64,000 nt of DNA from Delphinapterus leucas (Eukaryota; Chordata; Mammalia; Artiodactyla; Monodontidae). The DNA lies in the NCBI RefSeq assembly GCF_002288925.2, contig NW_022098057.1, positions 66,402,193 through 66,466,192 on the forward strand, read 5' to 3'. Below the pieces are notes generated by a model. The model was not told the origin of the DNA, did not search any database, and saw only the letters and a program-made list of their open reading frames with translations. Shown here piece after piece: positions 27,337 to 38,709 of this stretch. How positions within the stretch are numbered: position 1 is the stretch's first letter; every line of letters starts with the position of its first letter. Made by a program: the position numbers and the translations under genes.

Positions 27337-28864
27337 AACTTAGAAGAATAACAAACATTCATGTGTGGGGTTTTCTGACATCATTGATTTTGGCTTTATA
27401 GAATGATTTCAGGTTTGTAAATTCAGTTTTGGTTCTCCAGTATTAGGTGTAATTTTGCCTGTTGAGCCCTACACATTAGGGCAGAAGTACTGGGTTTCAT
27501 TCTCCTCTTTCAGATTACACTGTGAGAAAATCTGCTTAATCCTTTAACAGCTGCATTTCATTTTTTTTTTTTTTTTTCCAGAAAAGTTCTCTTGGATAGC
27601 CTAAGAGGGTGGTAAATTCAACAGACATGGGGGTTTAGCTTTCTCCTCCTCAGTCCGGGCATGCATCTTTTCCTATGTGGTGCTCTTAGCTATGTCTCCA
27701 TGTATAGGCAAATGCTTCCATGGGAGGAAACTTAAAATCTTTTTTCCTTACCAGACTTATAGATCACGGCACTTATGTTACTTAAGCCCATGTTTGATTG
27801 ATAAGATGTTCTACTTTTCAAAATAAATATTTCAGTATATGTTAAATTCTCTTTTGATATTGGAACTTTGGGTCAAGAAATTCGATAAGAAATTTAAGTT
27901 GCAATATTGCTAGGTAACAATAAGTAAAGTGATGTTTTTTCAAAAGAAGAAACCTAGGAAAAGAGGTCAACGCATCTTCCCAAAGATAATGCTGTATAAT
28001 ATTTTAAATAAGACTAACAGTAGTTTTTTTTTCCTGTTTTCCTTCTCTCCACAGTAATTTAGATTATAAAGTGTGCAAAAACAAAGCAGACAAATGTAGC
28101 TGTCTTAACAGTACAAACTGTACCTGCTGTTCATACACTGCTCCAAAGTTCCAAATTTAATTTAACAAAACTGAAAAATCAGAAAAGAACTCCAGAGGTC
28201 TAAGCATATTTCTATAGCTGACCACCTCACCTCTTAATGACTTCATTTCTCTTGCCCACATTCCAACCTTGTTATCTGCTATATATGATTTGTATCTTTG
28301 CTGTGAATTTCAATCAATGGTATGTCAGAGTGCCTTGGACAGGGTGACAGAAGGGACTGGCACCAGGGAGAAAGGAAGAGTATGGGTAAGGTCATAGCAA
28401 GGTAGCATGGTGTCATTTGTACAAATCACATATTACGTTTTGTATTATCATCTCCATCCAATTCAGCCTGAAGTTTGACAACTTTCACCATGCTGTTTGA
28501 AAGTTCTTTGTAAACCCATCATTCCAGGATATTTGATATAAACACAAACACTCTATACATCTTTTCACATGTATCAAAACCTGCAATATCCTGATAACAT
28601 TGTTTATCCTTGGAACCAACTCTGAAAGAGTTTGCTTTTTCTCTTATTTTTTCTGGTCACAGGACTGAGAAAGAAGACCAACATACTCTGATCTTCACTA
28701 CAGCTTCTAGTCTAGGCCTTTATTCTGAAAACATTTTTAAAAAATCCATTGTCATTCCTCATCTTCCTTATCACTGCCTTTTGAACTCCAGTTCATTCTT
28801 TTATCTTCTTAATTGTTTTGCCACTTGGTGCACAGCTTTCTAAACAAGTATATTTCCTTTTATT
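27337..28864. other. Unassigned intergenic sequence
   Basis: No gene or clear repeat was recognised. There is a T-run near 27,559-27,578. The open frame at 28610-28843 has no recognisable motif. Confidence 0.45.
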
Positions 28865-28875
28865 AATTTTAGTTA

Positions 28876-29067
28876 ATTTTTGAAAGATTTTTTTTGATGT
28901 GGACCATTTTTAAAGTGTTTATTGAATTTGTTACAATATTGCTTCTGTTTTATGTTTTGGTTTTTTGGTGCAAGGTATGTGGGATCTTATCTCCCCAACC
29001 AGGGATCGAACCTGCACCCCCTGCATTGGAAGGCAAAGTCTTAACCACTGGACCACCAGGGAAGCTC
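28876..29067 (-). mobile_element. Bov-tA/CHR-type SINE
   Basis: Antisense SINE with a 'tttattgaatttgttacaatattgcttctg' 3' segment, 'gggatcttatctccccaacc', 'ggatcgaacctgcaccccc' (box B complement) and 'gaccaccagggaagct' head. The exact 11-bp target-site duplication is aattttagtta at 28865-28875 and 29068-29078. Confidence 0.9.
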
Positions 29068-29289
29068 AATTTTAGTTATTTTAATGTGCTCATCAAAGAG
29101 CCATAAAACACCTAGCTTTATGGTACTTTTGCCTCAATTATAAAGACTACTATGTTACATCCAAGTTTTACCCATGCTGCTGCTGTTCCTTTTGATTTTC
29201 CCTGTTCCATACCAAGTTTCCAAATTATCTCTCTCCTTTCTTTAAAAACCAGATTTTAAAAATAACATATTTTGACTCTAATCATCTCT

Positions 29290-30260
29290 ATTTCCTTAAT
29301 TCACTTTCATAAAACACATACCATTTAGTCCTTCGCAATCTGAACTCTGCTACCTTAATGGAACCTGTTCTCTCAATGGTTTCCGATGTCATACTTTCCA
29401 GATCCAATGACCTTTTCTCAATATTAAAATCTATCTAAGCTATACAATACTATGCTACAGTCACAAATGATTTCCTGAATCTCAGGCATGTAGCAAAATT
29501 TTTTTATCACATATTGAAAAACAAGTATAAATCGATATTCCTGGTACTTCTGCTCTCTTGAATAGTTCTCCTTCAAGCACTGACTCAAGGGTTCAGGCTT
29601 ATTCTATACAGTGATTTCTCCATCTTCTCCAGAAGAAGAAAAGCCAGTCTCTGCCACAGTGCTTCTTCCAAAGCACTTCCAAAGCACTTTCTACTGTGGC
29701 TCTTATCAAATTGAATTGCAGTTATGGTGCATTATTGGGTTTCTCCATAATTTTTAAATTCATGAAGGTAAGAGACAAAAAATTAAGCATGTTCATATTC
29801 CCAGAGCTAGAACAGTAAATATGTCATGTTAGTCACACAAAAATTGTTAGCCAAAGGAATAGATTAATACCCAATATTTTCCTGCACAATATTAGTATTT
29901 AAAGCTGAGGGCTACTCCATATTTCTTATTTCTCCCTTACTCCTGCCTTAACTTCTTGGTTCCTTTTCAATATCTTGAATTCTTCCTTACTATTTACTTC
30001 TCTAGATGTCCATATACTTTCCTCTCTATAAAAATGAAAGTATCCAATATATTCTTAATGGCTAACTTTTTCTCAGTAACCCTATTCTAGCTGCTACATA
30101 CGTCTTTTTAACTTACTCATGTATATCAAAAGCCTTCAAATACTTCCATATTTCCAGTCCTATATTTCTAATCATCAACCTGAATATCCACTGTATATTC
30201 CTTTCTCTTTAACCTTTAGCATATCCAAAGCATAATTAATCTCCGTTTCAAAACTATTCT
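29290..30260 (+). mobile_element. L2 LINE fragment (RT region and downstream)
   Basis: A diverged L2 ORF pattern can be followed: 'gtttccgatgtcatactttccagatccaatgacc' resembles the L2 RT text, and later 'atatttctaatcatcaacctgaatatccactg' and 'cctttagcatatccaaagcataattaatctcc' follow the usual L2 order. No open frame survives. Confidence 0.5.
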
Positions 30261-30620
30261 CTTTTTCATTTCTTATTTTTGTTAAGAGAAGCAGAGCTTT
30301 AAAACTATTGAAACTAGATATACGAGAAGTATGTACTTAGATGGAAACAAATTTTATTCTTCACATTTTCTTAGGGAAAGCACTAATTTATTTGAAAAAG
30401 AATAGGATGGAAATTTAAAATCTTGGGATATTTTTAAATTCAAAAAACGTAATCACTAAACAATATGTATGAAATTAGGCAAGATATTTGTTTTATTTCT
30501 GAGTTGGGGAGGAGAAAGAAAATGAGAGTGCTTGATACAAAGTAAAAAGTAGACTGCTGGGATATGACAACTAATATTCAGTTCAAAATTAAAAAATAAA
30601 ACACACCATTGGAGTGTGTA

Positions 30621-30626
<6 letters not shown>

Positions 30627-30657
<31 letters not shown>
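30627..30657 (+). repeat. (TG)n microsatellite
   Basis: About 15 uninterrupted TG units, preceded by an imperfect tract from about 30613. Confidence 0.97.
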
Positions 30658-30659
<2 letters not shown>

Positions 30660-31814
30660 AAAATTGTCAAGGATTCAGTTTAGTATTAAGTTATCATTCT
30701 GGGTCATACACAGTAATCTGGGGAGTCAGGGTGCAAGAGATAGAAAAACTAAAGTAATGTTAAGCTCTTCTGTCTAAATATGTAATGTAGTTTCTTGACA
30801 CTAGGGGAGCATTCATAGGCTTAGGTTGTATCCTTGACTCCAAAATGAGCAGAGCAGTTGAATTTCTCAGAGTTCTTTTATACAAATATTGGTCACATTT
30901 CCCAATACCTAAACAATTTCAAGAGGAAGATATATGCCCATGATGGACTGTGGAGACAAGCATCTCTTTTTCTTTCTTGCCTCTCTGAATAATGATTCTA
31001 ATTATTCATTATGGTGTATGGGTCATTAGGGTGATGGGAGGGAATTAAATTTGTAAGAGTTTAGGGAACATATTATAACATGGAAATAGAGTAAAATTTA
31101 ATTTTGGACATAGTTTATTCTTTTATCTGGGTTTGTGATATCCTACCATTAACTGCTAATATCTACTCTCTCTATGGTCGTATGATTCTAAACAAGTCCA
31201 CAGCTTCTAGGGAGTATCCTGAAGGTAGTGACACCAAAAACTTTATTTTTCACAGCTTTACTTTTGATTTAATTTTTTCCATAAACTCTGATGAAGTTGA
31301 ACTGTACTATGAAACATCCCAATATGTTGCTGACATGCTCACTGAAGCTCCCAATCTTTTCTCTCCATTTTCTTCTTGGATTCTTAAAGAACCAGCTCAC
31401 AAGTACCTACTCTCTGGGGCATTTCCTCCAGCGTATTTTTCCACAAAATTATTTTTATTAAATATTAATTATTAAATTAATTATTTAATAGAAATGCTAT
31501 TGATAAAAGTGTAATACAATGATGGCAAACAATTTTGAACAAAATTTGATGGTTACCTCTATAGTGCCAACAAGCCTTTTGTGGAAATTTTGAAAACATT
31601 TTATGCATATGTTTTTCCTTATCTCAGTTTACAAAGATTGTGGGGCTTTTTTTCCTTTAAAGGTAAAAAGGTAAAGCTGTGTCTTGCATGCATGTCTTAT
31701 TTAGCAATAGTTTCAATTTAATTTATTTTCATATTGTCAAAATATTTATTTTTAAATTTAGTTATCCAAGAAATAGAATTTTCATGAGTTGGTGTCTTTG
31801 TTTGCTACTATTGA
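30658..31814. other. Unassigned AT-rich intergenic sequence
   Basis: No gene recognised. A 123-codon open frame at 31104-31475 has no family or motif and is treated as chance. Confidence 0.4.
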
Positions 31815-32045
31815 GATAGTTATGGTGCAATGGGAAAAACCCTTCAAGTTAGGGAATCTGAGCTTAAATTCTGCTTCTTCAACCTACTACCCACATGGCA
31901 GTGAGCCTCTAACCTTGAGTTTTTCATTCTTTACACACAATGAGAATATGAACATTTAACTCATAGCAATATATTAACACATTAAAATGATTATACATAT
32001 GAAAGATCTAACCTTAGTAACTGACACACATTAGTTACTCAAAAT
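31815..32045 (+). mobile_element. MIR SINE
   Basis: MIR layout: 'tatggtgcaatgggaaaaacc' head, 'gggaatctgagcttaaattctgcttc', 'gcctctaaccttgagtttttcattctttacacac', 'ttaactcatagcaatatattaacacattaaaatgattatac', then 'ccttagtaactgacacacattagttactcaa'. Diverged. An attc-rich simple tract follows at about 32,045-32,095. Confidence 0.7.
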
Positions 32046-32489
32046 TTATTCATTTATCCATTCCTTCATTCATTTATTCATTCACCTATTCTTTTCTACA
32101 ATGACAAGGCAGAGTGCCCTCCTGAGCAAATTACTTTCTGACAGTAAGTTAAGACTAATACAGGTGCATTCAAATTTTACCTTATCACCAAAAATCCAAC
32201 TTTTGTAAAGCTCACAATAAAGTAGTGAAAAGATACAGAGATCGGGTGTGGGAAAAGGCGCAGAACTTGAAGCCGGTGAGTGATGTACTGCTTTTGGAAC
32301 TGTTACCTTGATTCTACATCACTTTCCCTGGAACAAAACTAGAAAACTACTCTCCAAAGAAATGATAGATTTGCATCGGAATAGCCAGGGCTCTAAATAT
32401 GAGTGTTGTTGCCATTCCCTCAACAGCAAATGACATTCTTGATCACCTTTCTTCTCCTGAAACACCCCCCTCTTTGTAATACTTCATTC

Positions 32490-33230
32490 TCTTGATTTTT
32501 GCCTTTTCAGTGTTCTCTCTAACTAGTCCTAAGTCCTCTCCTAAACTACTCCAGGCCCTTTACTGCTACAGTTTCCTTTTCTTCTTTACATAAATGCCCA
32601 TAGAGTCACCTAAAACTTAACACATTTAAAGTAAAACTATAATTTTCTTTTTCCATCTTTTCCTTCTCTCCTGACCTAATTGATTACTTCCTTTGTGTTC
32701 CTCATCTCAGTAATTAGTATATCATACCCACAATTGCTTAAACAAATACTAAGAGCCAGCCTTGATTTATCTCTTTTTCTAACTCTTACTACAATAAATT
32801 ACCAAATCCCTTCAATTTTACATCAAAATATATAACACATCGGTCCCCTGTCTCCATTATTGCTGTCTTTATTCAAGCTGTCATCCTCTCTCCCCTGATA
32901 TACGTGATAGCCTCTAATTGCTTTTCCTGGTTCCATACTAGTTCTCCAAATTACAGCAATAAGAATGATCATTATAAAATAAAATTCAAACCGCTTTTCT
33001 ATTGTCAGAATATAATCCATGTAAAGCACTTAGCACAGTGTTTCATACATCATAGGCATTAAAAAAAGTTCTCTTTTCTCTCTGTGTTTTCTATGCACTT
33101 TAATCTTTGTACATGCTATTCTCCAAGAATGCTGTTAAGCATCTTCTTGGTGCAGCTTTACCTGAACAACTTGCGATTTTGCTCAAAGTGAAGTTTATTC
33201 CTCCTTTTTGTGCCACCATAATTGGATGCA
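32490..33230 (+). mobile_element. L2 LINE fragment (ORF end and 3' region)
   Basis: L2 order is visible: 'aaaacttaacacatttaaagtaaaactata', 'cctcatctcagtaattag', 'gagccagccttgatttatctc', 'caaatcccttcaattttacatcaaaatata', 'tattcaagctgtcatcctctctcccctgatatacgtgatagcctct', and 'tttgtacatgctattctccaagaatgct'. A second copy of the segment already present near 30,215 shows this is a separate L2 insertion. Confidence 0.6.
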
Positions 33231-34109
33231 TGAGGTTGTGTTATAGACCTCGTGACAATGATTTGCAATTTAAAACAGAAATGTTGGATATATATGGTAA
33301 CATGTATGTGATTACCTTAAGGGAAAATAAATGTTTGACGTATTTTTGCACCCTCACTATATCTGATAAACAGTAAAATTTCAAGAACAGTTTCATTCAA
33401 GGAATAAAACTGTTTATAACCTTAGTAGTACAATGGAAAAGTTTATTTTCTTAACTAGATCACAGTAGACAGCATATGAGAAAGAAGTTTAAAACCAGAG
33501 GGAAAATGTTGGGGAAAGCTAAAACACAAGGTCATTATTTTATCAGTGTATGACATGTATTTAACTTTGAAATATGGTGAATGAATTATCAGAATGTTGG
33601 GAGTATGCTTAACTTAAACTCTTTGTTTAACTCAAAGCAAAAATTTGCAAGATTTAAAAAAAGAAGACAACCTAGAATATACTCTATAAATAGTCAAAGA
33701 TATTTATTAATATAGAAACTTCTCTATTTGGATAATCACGTTCATGCATAGTACAATATATGAAATGCATATTTCAGGGACTCTGAATATTTAATTGATA
33801 TTCAAGTGTTAAAATTACTAAGCTAGTTTCATTCAATTTCAGCATCTGATTGAGAACTGAAAGTTCCAGAGAAGTGATGAAGGAAATAGAACCAACATAA
33901 GATCTAACATTTAAGGAAATGCTTTAAAAAACCTATTTCAGCTGTTGTGTTCTACACAAATTTTGATTTACATTACATTAACTTTGAGATGGCCATAGGA
34001 AGAATATTTAATTATATGTAATTGAGTTATTATGCAAAGGTAATTAAATATATTTTTCTCTAAGAACAGTGGGAAGTTAAAAGCCTCTGGTGGCAGTTAA
34101 AATAATCAC
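33231..34109. other. Unassigned AT-rich intergenic sequence
   Basis: Nothing recognised. Confidence 0.4.
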
Positions 34110-34604
34110 TCAGTAAGTTTATTATTTTTTAAATCATTATACTTGATATACAATATAATATTAGTTTTAGGTGTATAACAGTGATTCGACACTTTTATAC
34201 ATTATGAAATAATCACCACAATAAGTACGGTTACAATCCATCACCATACAAAGTTGTACAATATCACTGACTACACTCCCTATGTGTACATTACATTCTC
34301 ATGACTTACGTATTTTACGTGTTAAGAGGAAGCTTGTACCTCTTAATCCTCTTCACCAATTTCCTCCATCCACCCACCCTTCCCTCTGGCAACCACCAGT
34401 TTGTTCTCTCCATCTATAACTCTTTTCTATTTTGTTTTGTTTGTTCATTTGTTTTGTTTTTTAGCTTCCACACTGGAGTAAAACCATATAGTATTTGTCT
34501 TTCTCTGTTTGACTTATTCTATTTAGCATAGTACCCTCAAGGTCCATCCACGTTGTCTCAAATGGCAAGATTGTATTCCTTTTTCTGACTGGATAGTATC
34601 CCAC

Positions 34605-34635
<31 letters not shown>

Positions 34636-34828
34636 ATATAACACCTCTTCTTTATCCATTTATTTATCAATGGACACACAGGATGCTTTCATATCTTGGA
34701 AGTATAAATAGTGCTGCAATGAATACAGAAGTACATATACCTTTGTGAATAACAGTTTTTGTTTTCTTTGAATAAATATCCGGAAGTGGAATTGCTGGAT
34801 CTTATGGTAGTTCTATTTTTAGTTTTAT
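34110..34828 (-). mobile_element. L1 fragment, 3' half of a two-part opposite-facing L1
   Basis: Antisense L1 3' UTR and ORF2 C-terminus: 'catcaccatacaaagttgtacaat', 'ctctggcaaccaccag', 'tattctatttagcatagtaccctcaaggtccatcc', 'ggaagtggaattgctgga'. At 34,829 the sequence switches to sense L1 ORF2. It contains a (TG)n microsatellite at 34605-34632. Confidence 0.8.
34605..34632 (+). repeat. (TG)n microsatellite inside L1
   Basis: About 14 TG units in the place where L1 has a short tatatg-type stretch. Confidence 0.95.
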
Positions 34829-37370
34829 GAGGAAAATCCCAAAAAACAAAAGTCCAGGTCCAGATGGCTTCACAGATGAATTCTACCAAACATTTAAAGA
34901 AGAGTTAATAGCTATAATTCTTAAACTGTTTCAAAAAACTGAAGAGGAAAAACACTTCCAAATTCATTTTATGAGCCCAGCATTACCCCGATACCAGAAT
35001 CAGACAGACCACAAAAAGAGAAAATTACCAACCAAAAATCCTGATGAAAAAGATGAAAAATTCTCCTAACAAAATATAGCAAACCAAATTAACAATGTAT
35101 CAAAAGGGTTATATACCATAATCAGTGGGATCCATACCAGGCATGCAAGGATTGTTTAACATTTGTTAATCAATCAACATAACACATCACATTAACAAAA
35201 CAGAGGATAATATTCATATGATGCAGAAAAATCATTTGGTAAAATTCAACATCTATTTATGATAAAAACTCTGAACAAAATGGGTATAGAGGGAATATAT
35301 CTCAACATAATAAAGGTCATATATGATAAACCCACAGCTAACATCATACTCAATGGTGAAAAGCTGATAGATTTTCCTCTAAGATCAGGAACAAGATAAG
35401 GATGCTCACTTTTGCCACTTTTACTCAACATAGTATTGGAAGTTCTAGCCACAGTCATTAGGCAAGAAAAAAAAGTAATAAAAGACATCCAAATCAGAAA
35501 GAATGAAGTAAAATTGTCACAATTTGCACATGACATGATCTTATATATGGATAACCACAAAGACTTCACCAAAAACTATTAAAACGAATTGATTCAGTAA
35601 AGTTGCAGGGTACGAAATTAATGTACAGAAATCTGTTTCACTTCTATACACTTACAATGAACTATCAGAAAGAGAAATTAGGAAAAAAATCCTACTTACA
35701 GTTGTGTCAAAAAGAATAAAATATCTACAAATAAATTTAACCAAGAAGGTAAAAGACATGCACTCTGAAAACTATAAGACACTGACGAAAAAATGGAAGG
35801 TGATACAAAAAAAGGAAAGATACACTGTGCTTACCTATTGGAATAATTAATATTGTTAAAATGTTTATTCTACTCAAAGCAATCTACAGGTTCATTGCAA
35901 TGCCTATTAAAATACCAATGGCATTTTTCCACAGAACTAGAACAAATAATCTGAATATTTGTCTGAGGGACTTCCCTGGTGGTACAGTAGATATGACTCT
36001 GCACTCCCAATGCAGGGGTGTCAGGTTTGATCCCTGGTCAGGGAACTAGATCTCACATGCATGCCACAACTAAGAGTTCGCACACCACAACTAAGGAGCC
36101 CACCTGCTGCAATTAAGACCTAATGCAAGCAAATAAATAAATGAATATTTTAAAAGAAAAAAAATTGTGTGAAACCACAAAAGATTTTGAATAGCTAAAG
36201 CAATCTTGAGAAAGAAGAATAAAGCTGGAGGTATCATGCTCCCTGATCTCAAGCTTTACTACAAAGCTATAGTACTCAAAACAGTATAGTACTGACACAA
36301 AAAGACACACAGCTCAATGGAACAGAATAGAGAGCCCCAAAATAAACCCACACTTATATGATCAATTAAGCTATGACAAAGGAAACAAAAATATAAAAGA
36401 GTGAAAAGGCAGCCTCTTCAATAAGTAGTTTTGGAAAAACTGGACAGCGACATGCACAAGAATGAAACCACACCACTTGCTTACACCATAAACAAAAACA
36501 AACTCAAAATGGATCAAAGACATATTGAGATCTGAAACCATAAAACTCCTAGAAGAAAACATAAGTAGTATGCTGTTTGACATCGTTCTTAATATTTTTT
36601 AGATCTTTCTCCTTTGACAAGGACAACAAAAGCAAAAATAAACAAATGGGACTGCAACAAACTAAAAAGCTTTTGCACAGTGAAGGAAGTCATAAACAAC
36701 AAAAAATTCAACTTACTGAATGGGACAATATATTTCCAATAAGAGGTTAATATCCAAAATATATAAAGAACTCACCAAACTCAAAAAAAAAAACTATCCA
36801 ATTAAAAAATGGAGAGAACCTGAATAGACATTTTTCTAAAGAACACACACAAATAGCCAACAGACATCTGAAAAAATGCTCAATATCATTAAATATCAAG
36901 GAAATGTAAATCAAAACCATTATGAGATATCACCTCACACCTGTCAAACGGCTATTATCAATAAGCCAACAAATTACAGGGAGTGATGGGGATGTGGAAA
37001 AAAGAATCATTGTGCACTCTTGGTAAGATTGTAAATTGGGGCAGCCACTATGAAAACAGGTACTTAGGTTCCTCCAAAATTTCCAAATATAAGTACCATA
37101 TGATCCAGAAATTCCACTTCTGTGTATTTTTCCAAGGACAATAACAATACTAATTTGAAAATGTACATGCACCTCAGTGTTCACTGCAGCATTATTTACA
37201 ATAATCAAAATATAGAAGCAACTTAAGTGTCCACTGATAGATGAATGAATAAAGTAGATGTTGTATACACAGGATAGAATATTACTCAGCCATAAAATGA
37301 ATGAAATCTTGCCATTTGAGACAACATGGATAGACCAAAATTGTATTATACTAAGTGAAATGAGTCAGTG
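34829..37370 (+). pseudogene. L1 ORF2 fragment (RT to near C-terminus), broken
   Basis: This is the plus-strand half of the opposite-facing L1, interrupted by a SINE at 35967-36162. It starts in the RT domain with [21 protein letters not shown] (about 34,836 on) and runs through the catalytic block, where the first aspartate of FADD is changed: FAHD at about 35,522-35,533. It then passes through the thumb and C-terminal part (aattccacttctgtg near 37,110) and ends near 37,370 at 'gaaatgagtcag'. Many stops and frameshifts are present; the longest clean piece is 80 codons. A non-functional fossil of certain family. Confidence 0.85.
35967..36162 (+). mobile_element. Bov-tA/CHR-type SINE inserted in L1
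   Basis: Head 'gggacttccctggtggtacag', box B 'aggtttgatccctgg', 'gggaactagatctcacatgc', and an aaataaat tail. The target-site duplication is imperfect: atttgtctga at 35957-35966 and aattgtgtga at 36163-36172. The flanking L1 text is continuous if the SINE is removed. Confidence 0.88.
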
Positions 37371-38693
37371 AGAAGTTCATTTTTAATTCCTTGTCATGTC
37401 ACAGTTTCAAAAATATTCCTTTTTGCCTGCTGACTTACATATTTTTCTTTGTGTTGCAACATCTTTTCATAAGTCTTATAAAGAGTTTTACTCTATTTGC
37501 TCATGTAACCTTGTATAATTGTCTAGTATTTTATTTAGGTTTACTATTTTCCTAAGAAAGTAGATAAATTCTTAATGAATCTGCTCAAATGATTTTTTAT
37601 ATACTGTTTAGAAAACTGTTTATTGATGCAGTAATATGTAACCCATTGATATAGAAGTGGTAGTTAAGCTAAAATGAAAACTTTACATGTTCACAGTTAA
37701 TCACTGTGCTTAGCAGAGCCCTTTACCAGAAATCAGATATCACATGGCTGGGATCCATTCTTGATGCAGAAACAACTGTTTTTGGTAAACTACTCACTAT
37801 CGTTACTATCCTCTAATGTGTTTCCATTTTCTGATACAATCTTTTTCTAAGGCTACAACAGCTATTTGGTATAGCCCTCCTAGTGTCAAAGACTCTCACA
37901 GATTCAGTCCAGGATTGTGTTGGTTGTTATCGCTTTTTTGCTAGTAGCAAAAAAACATATTACTTAACTACACATTTTTTCTTCTCTAAGTCACAGTATA
38001 TCTAGTATTAATACAAGGAGTCCATCATTTTAGACTACTGTCTAAATCTTTATTAACTATGTTATGGATTTTGTATTATGGCACTGTTAAAACCTGACCC
38101 CAACATTACTATGTCTGAATGGCCTGAGCATGAACAAGCAGCTCTTCCAAAACTATTATAAACTTCTTCCTGAGATTCCTAGAGATTAAATCAGAGTAAG
38201 TTAGTTTCATATCAAGATCCTTTACATTCTGAAAGTTTTCATTTTCTTAGGCCTAATAAACTAAATCCTAAATTTCATTGCTCATCCTTAGGTTAGTAGC
38301 ACTAGTGAATCAAAATACCTGAATGATAAAAGTAATGATATTTGATTGGCAAATTAGTAAATTCAAATTTTGAAGGCCTTAGAGACTACAAAATAATTTA
38401 ATTTTAAATTAATGACAGGAAAACTATTTAGACTCAATAATATTGAGTGATAAAGTAATAGTTTTAAAATGTTTTTTTATCTTTGTATAAAATATTCAGA
38501 ATATTTGTAGTTTTAATGTATTGACAAAATTCTAACTAACTGCTAAAACATAATAAGATTATACAATCTTAAGGTGGACTACCCAGCTTCTCACCTGTGC
38601 CTTTTAGGAGTGAAACTATTTATTTGCAAAAAAAAAAAAATCATCCTTAAACTGTAAGTGATCTAACTCAAGGAAAGAGCACAATAGATCATT
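37371..38693. other. Unassigned AT-rich intergenic sequence
   Basis: No gene or repeat recognised, apart from an A-run at about 38,628-38,640. Confidence 0.4.
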
Positions 38694-38709
38694 AAGAAAG
38701 AAATAGTTG

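Noticed and set aside
31104..31475. 123-codon open frame in non-repeat sequence
   Set aside because: No motif, family or splice context; low-complexity hydrophobic ends; length is plausible by chance in 64 kb.
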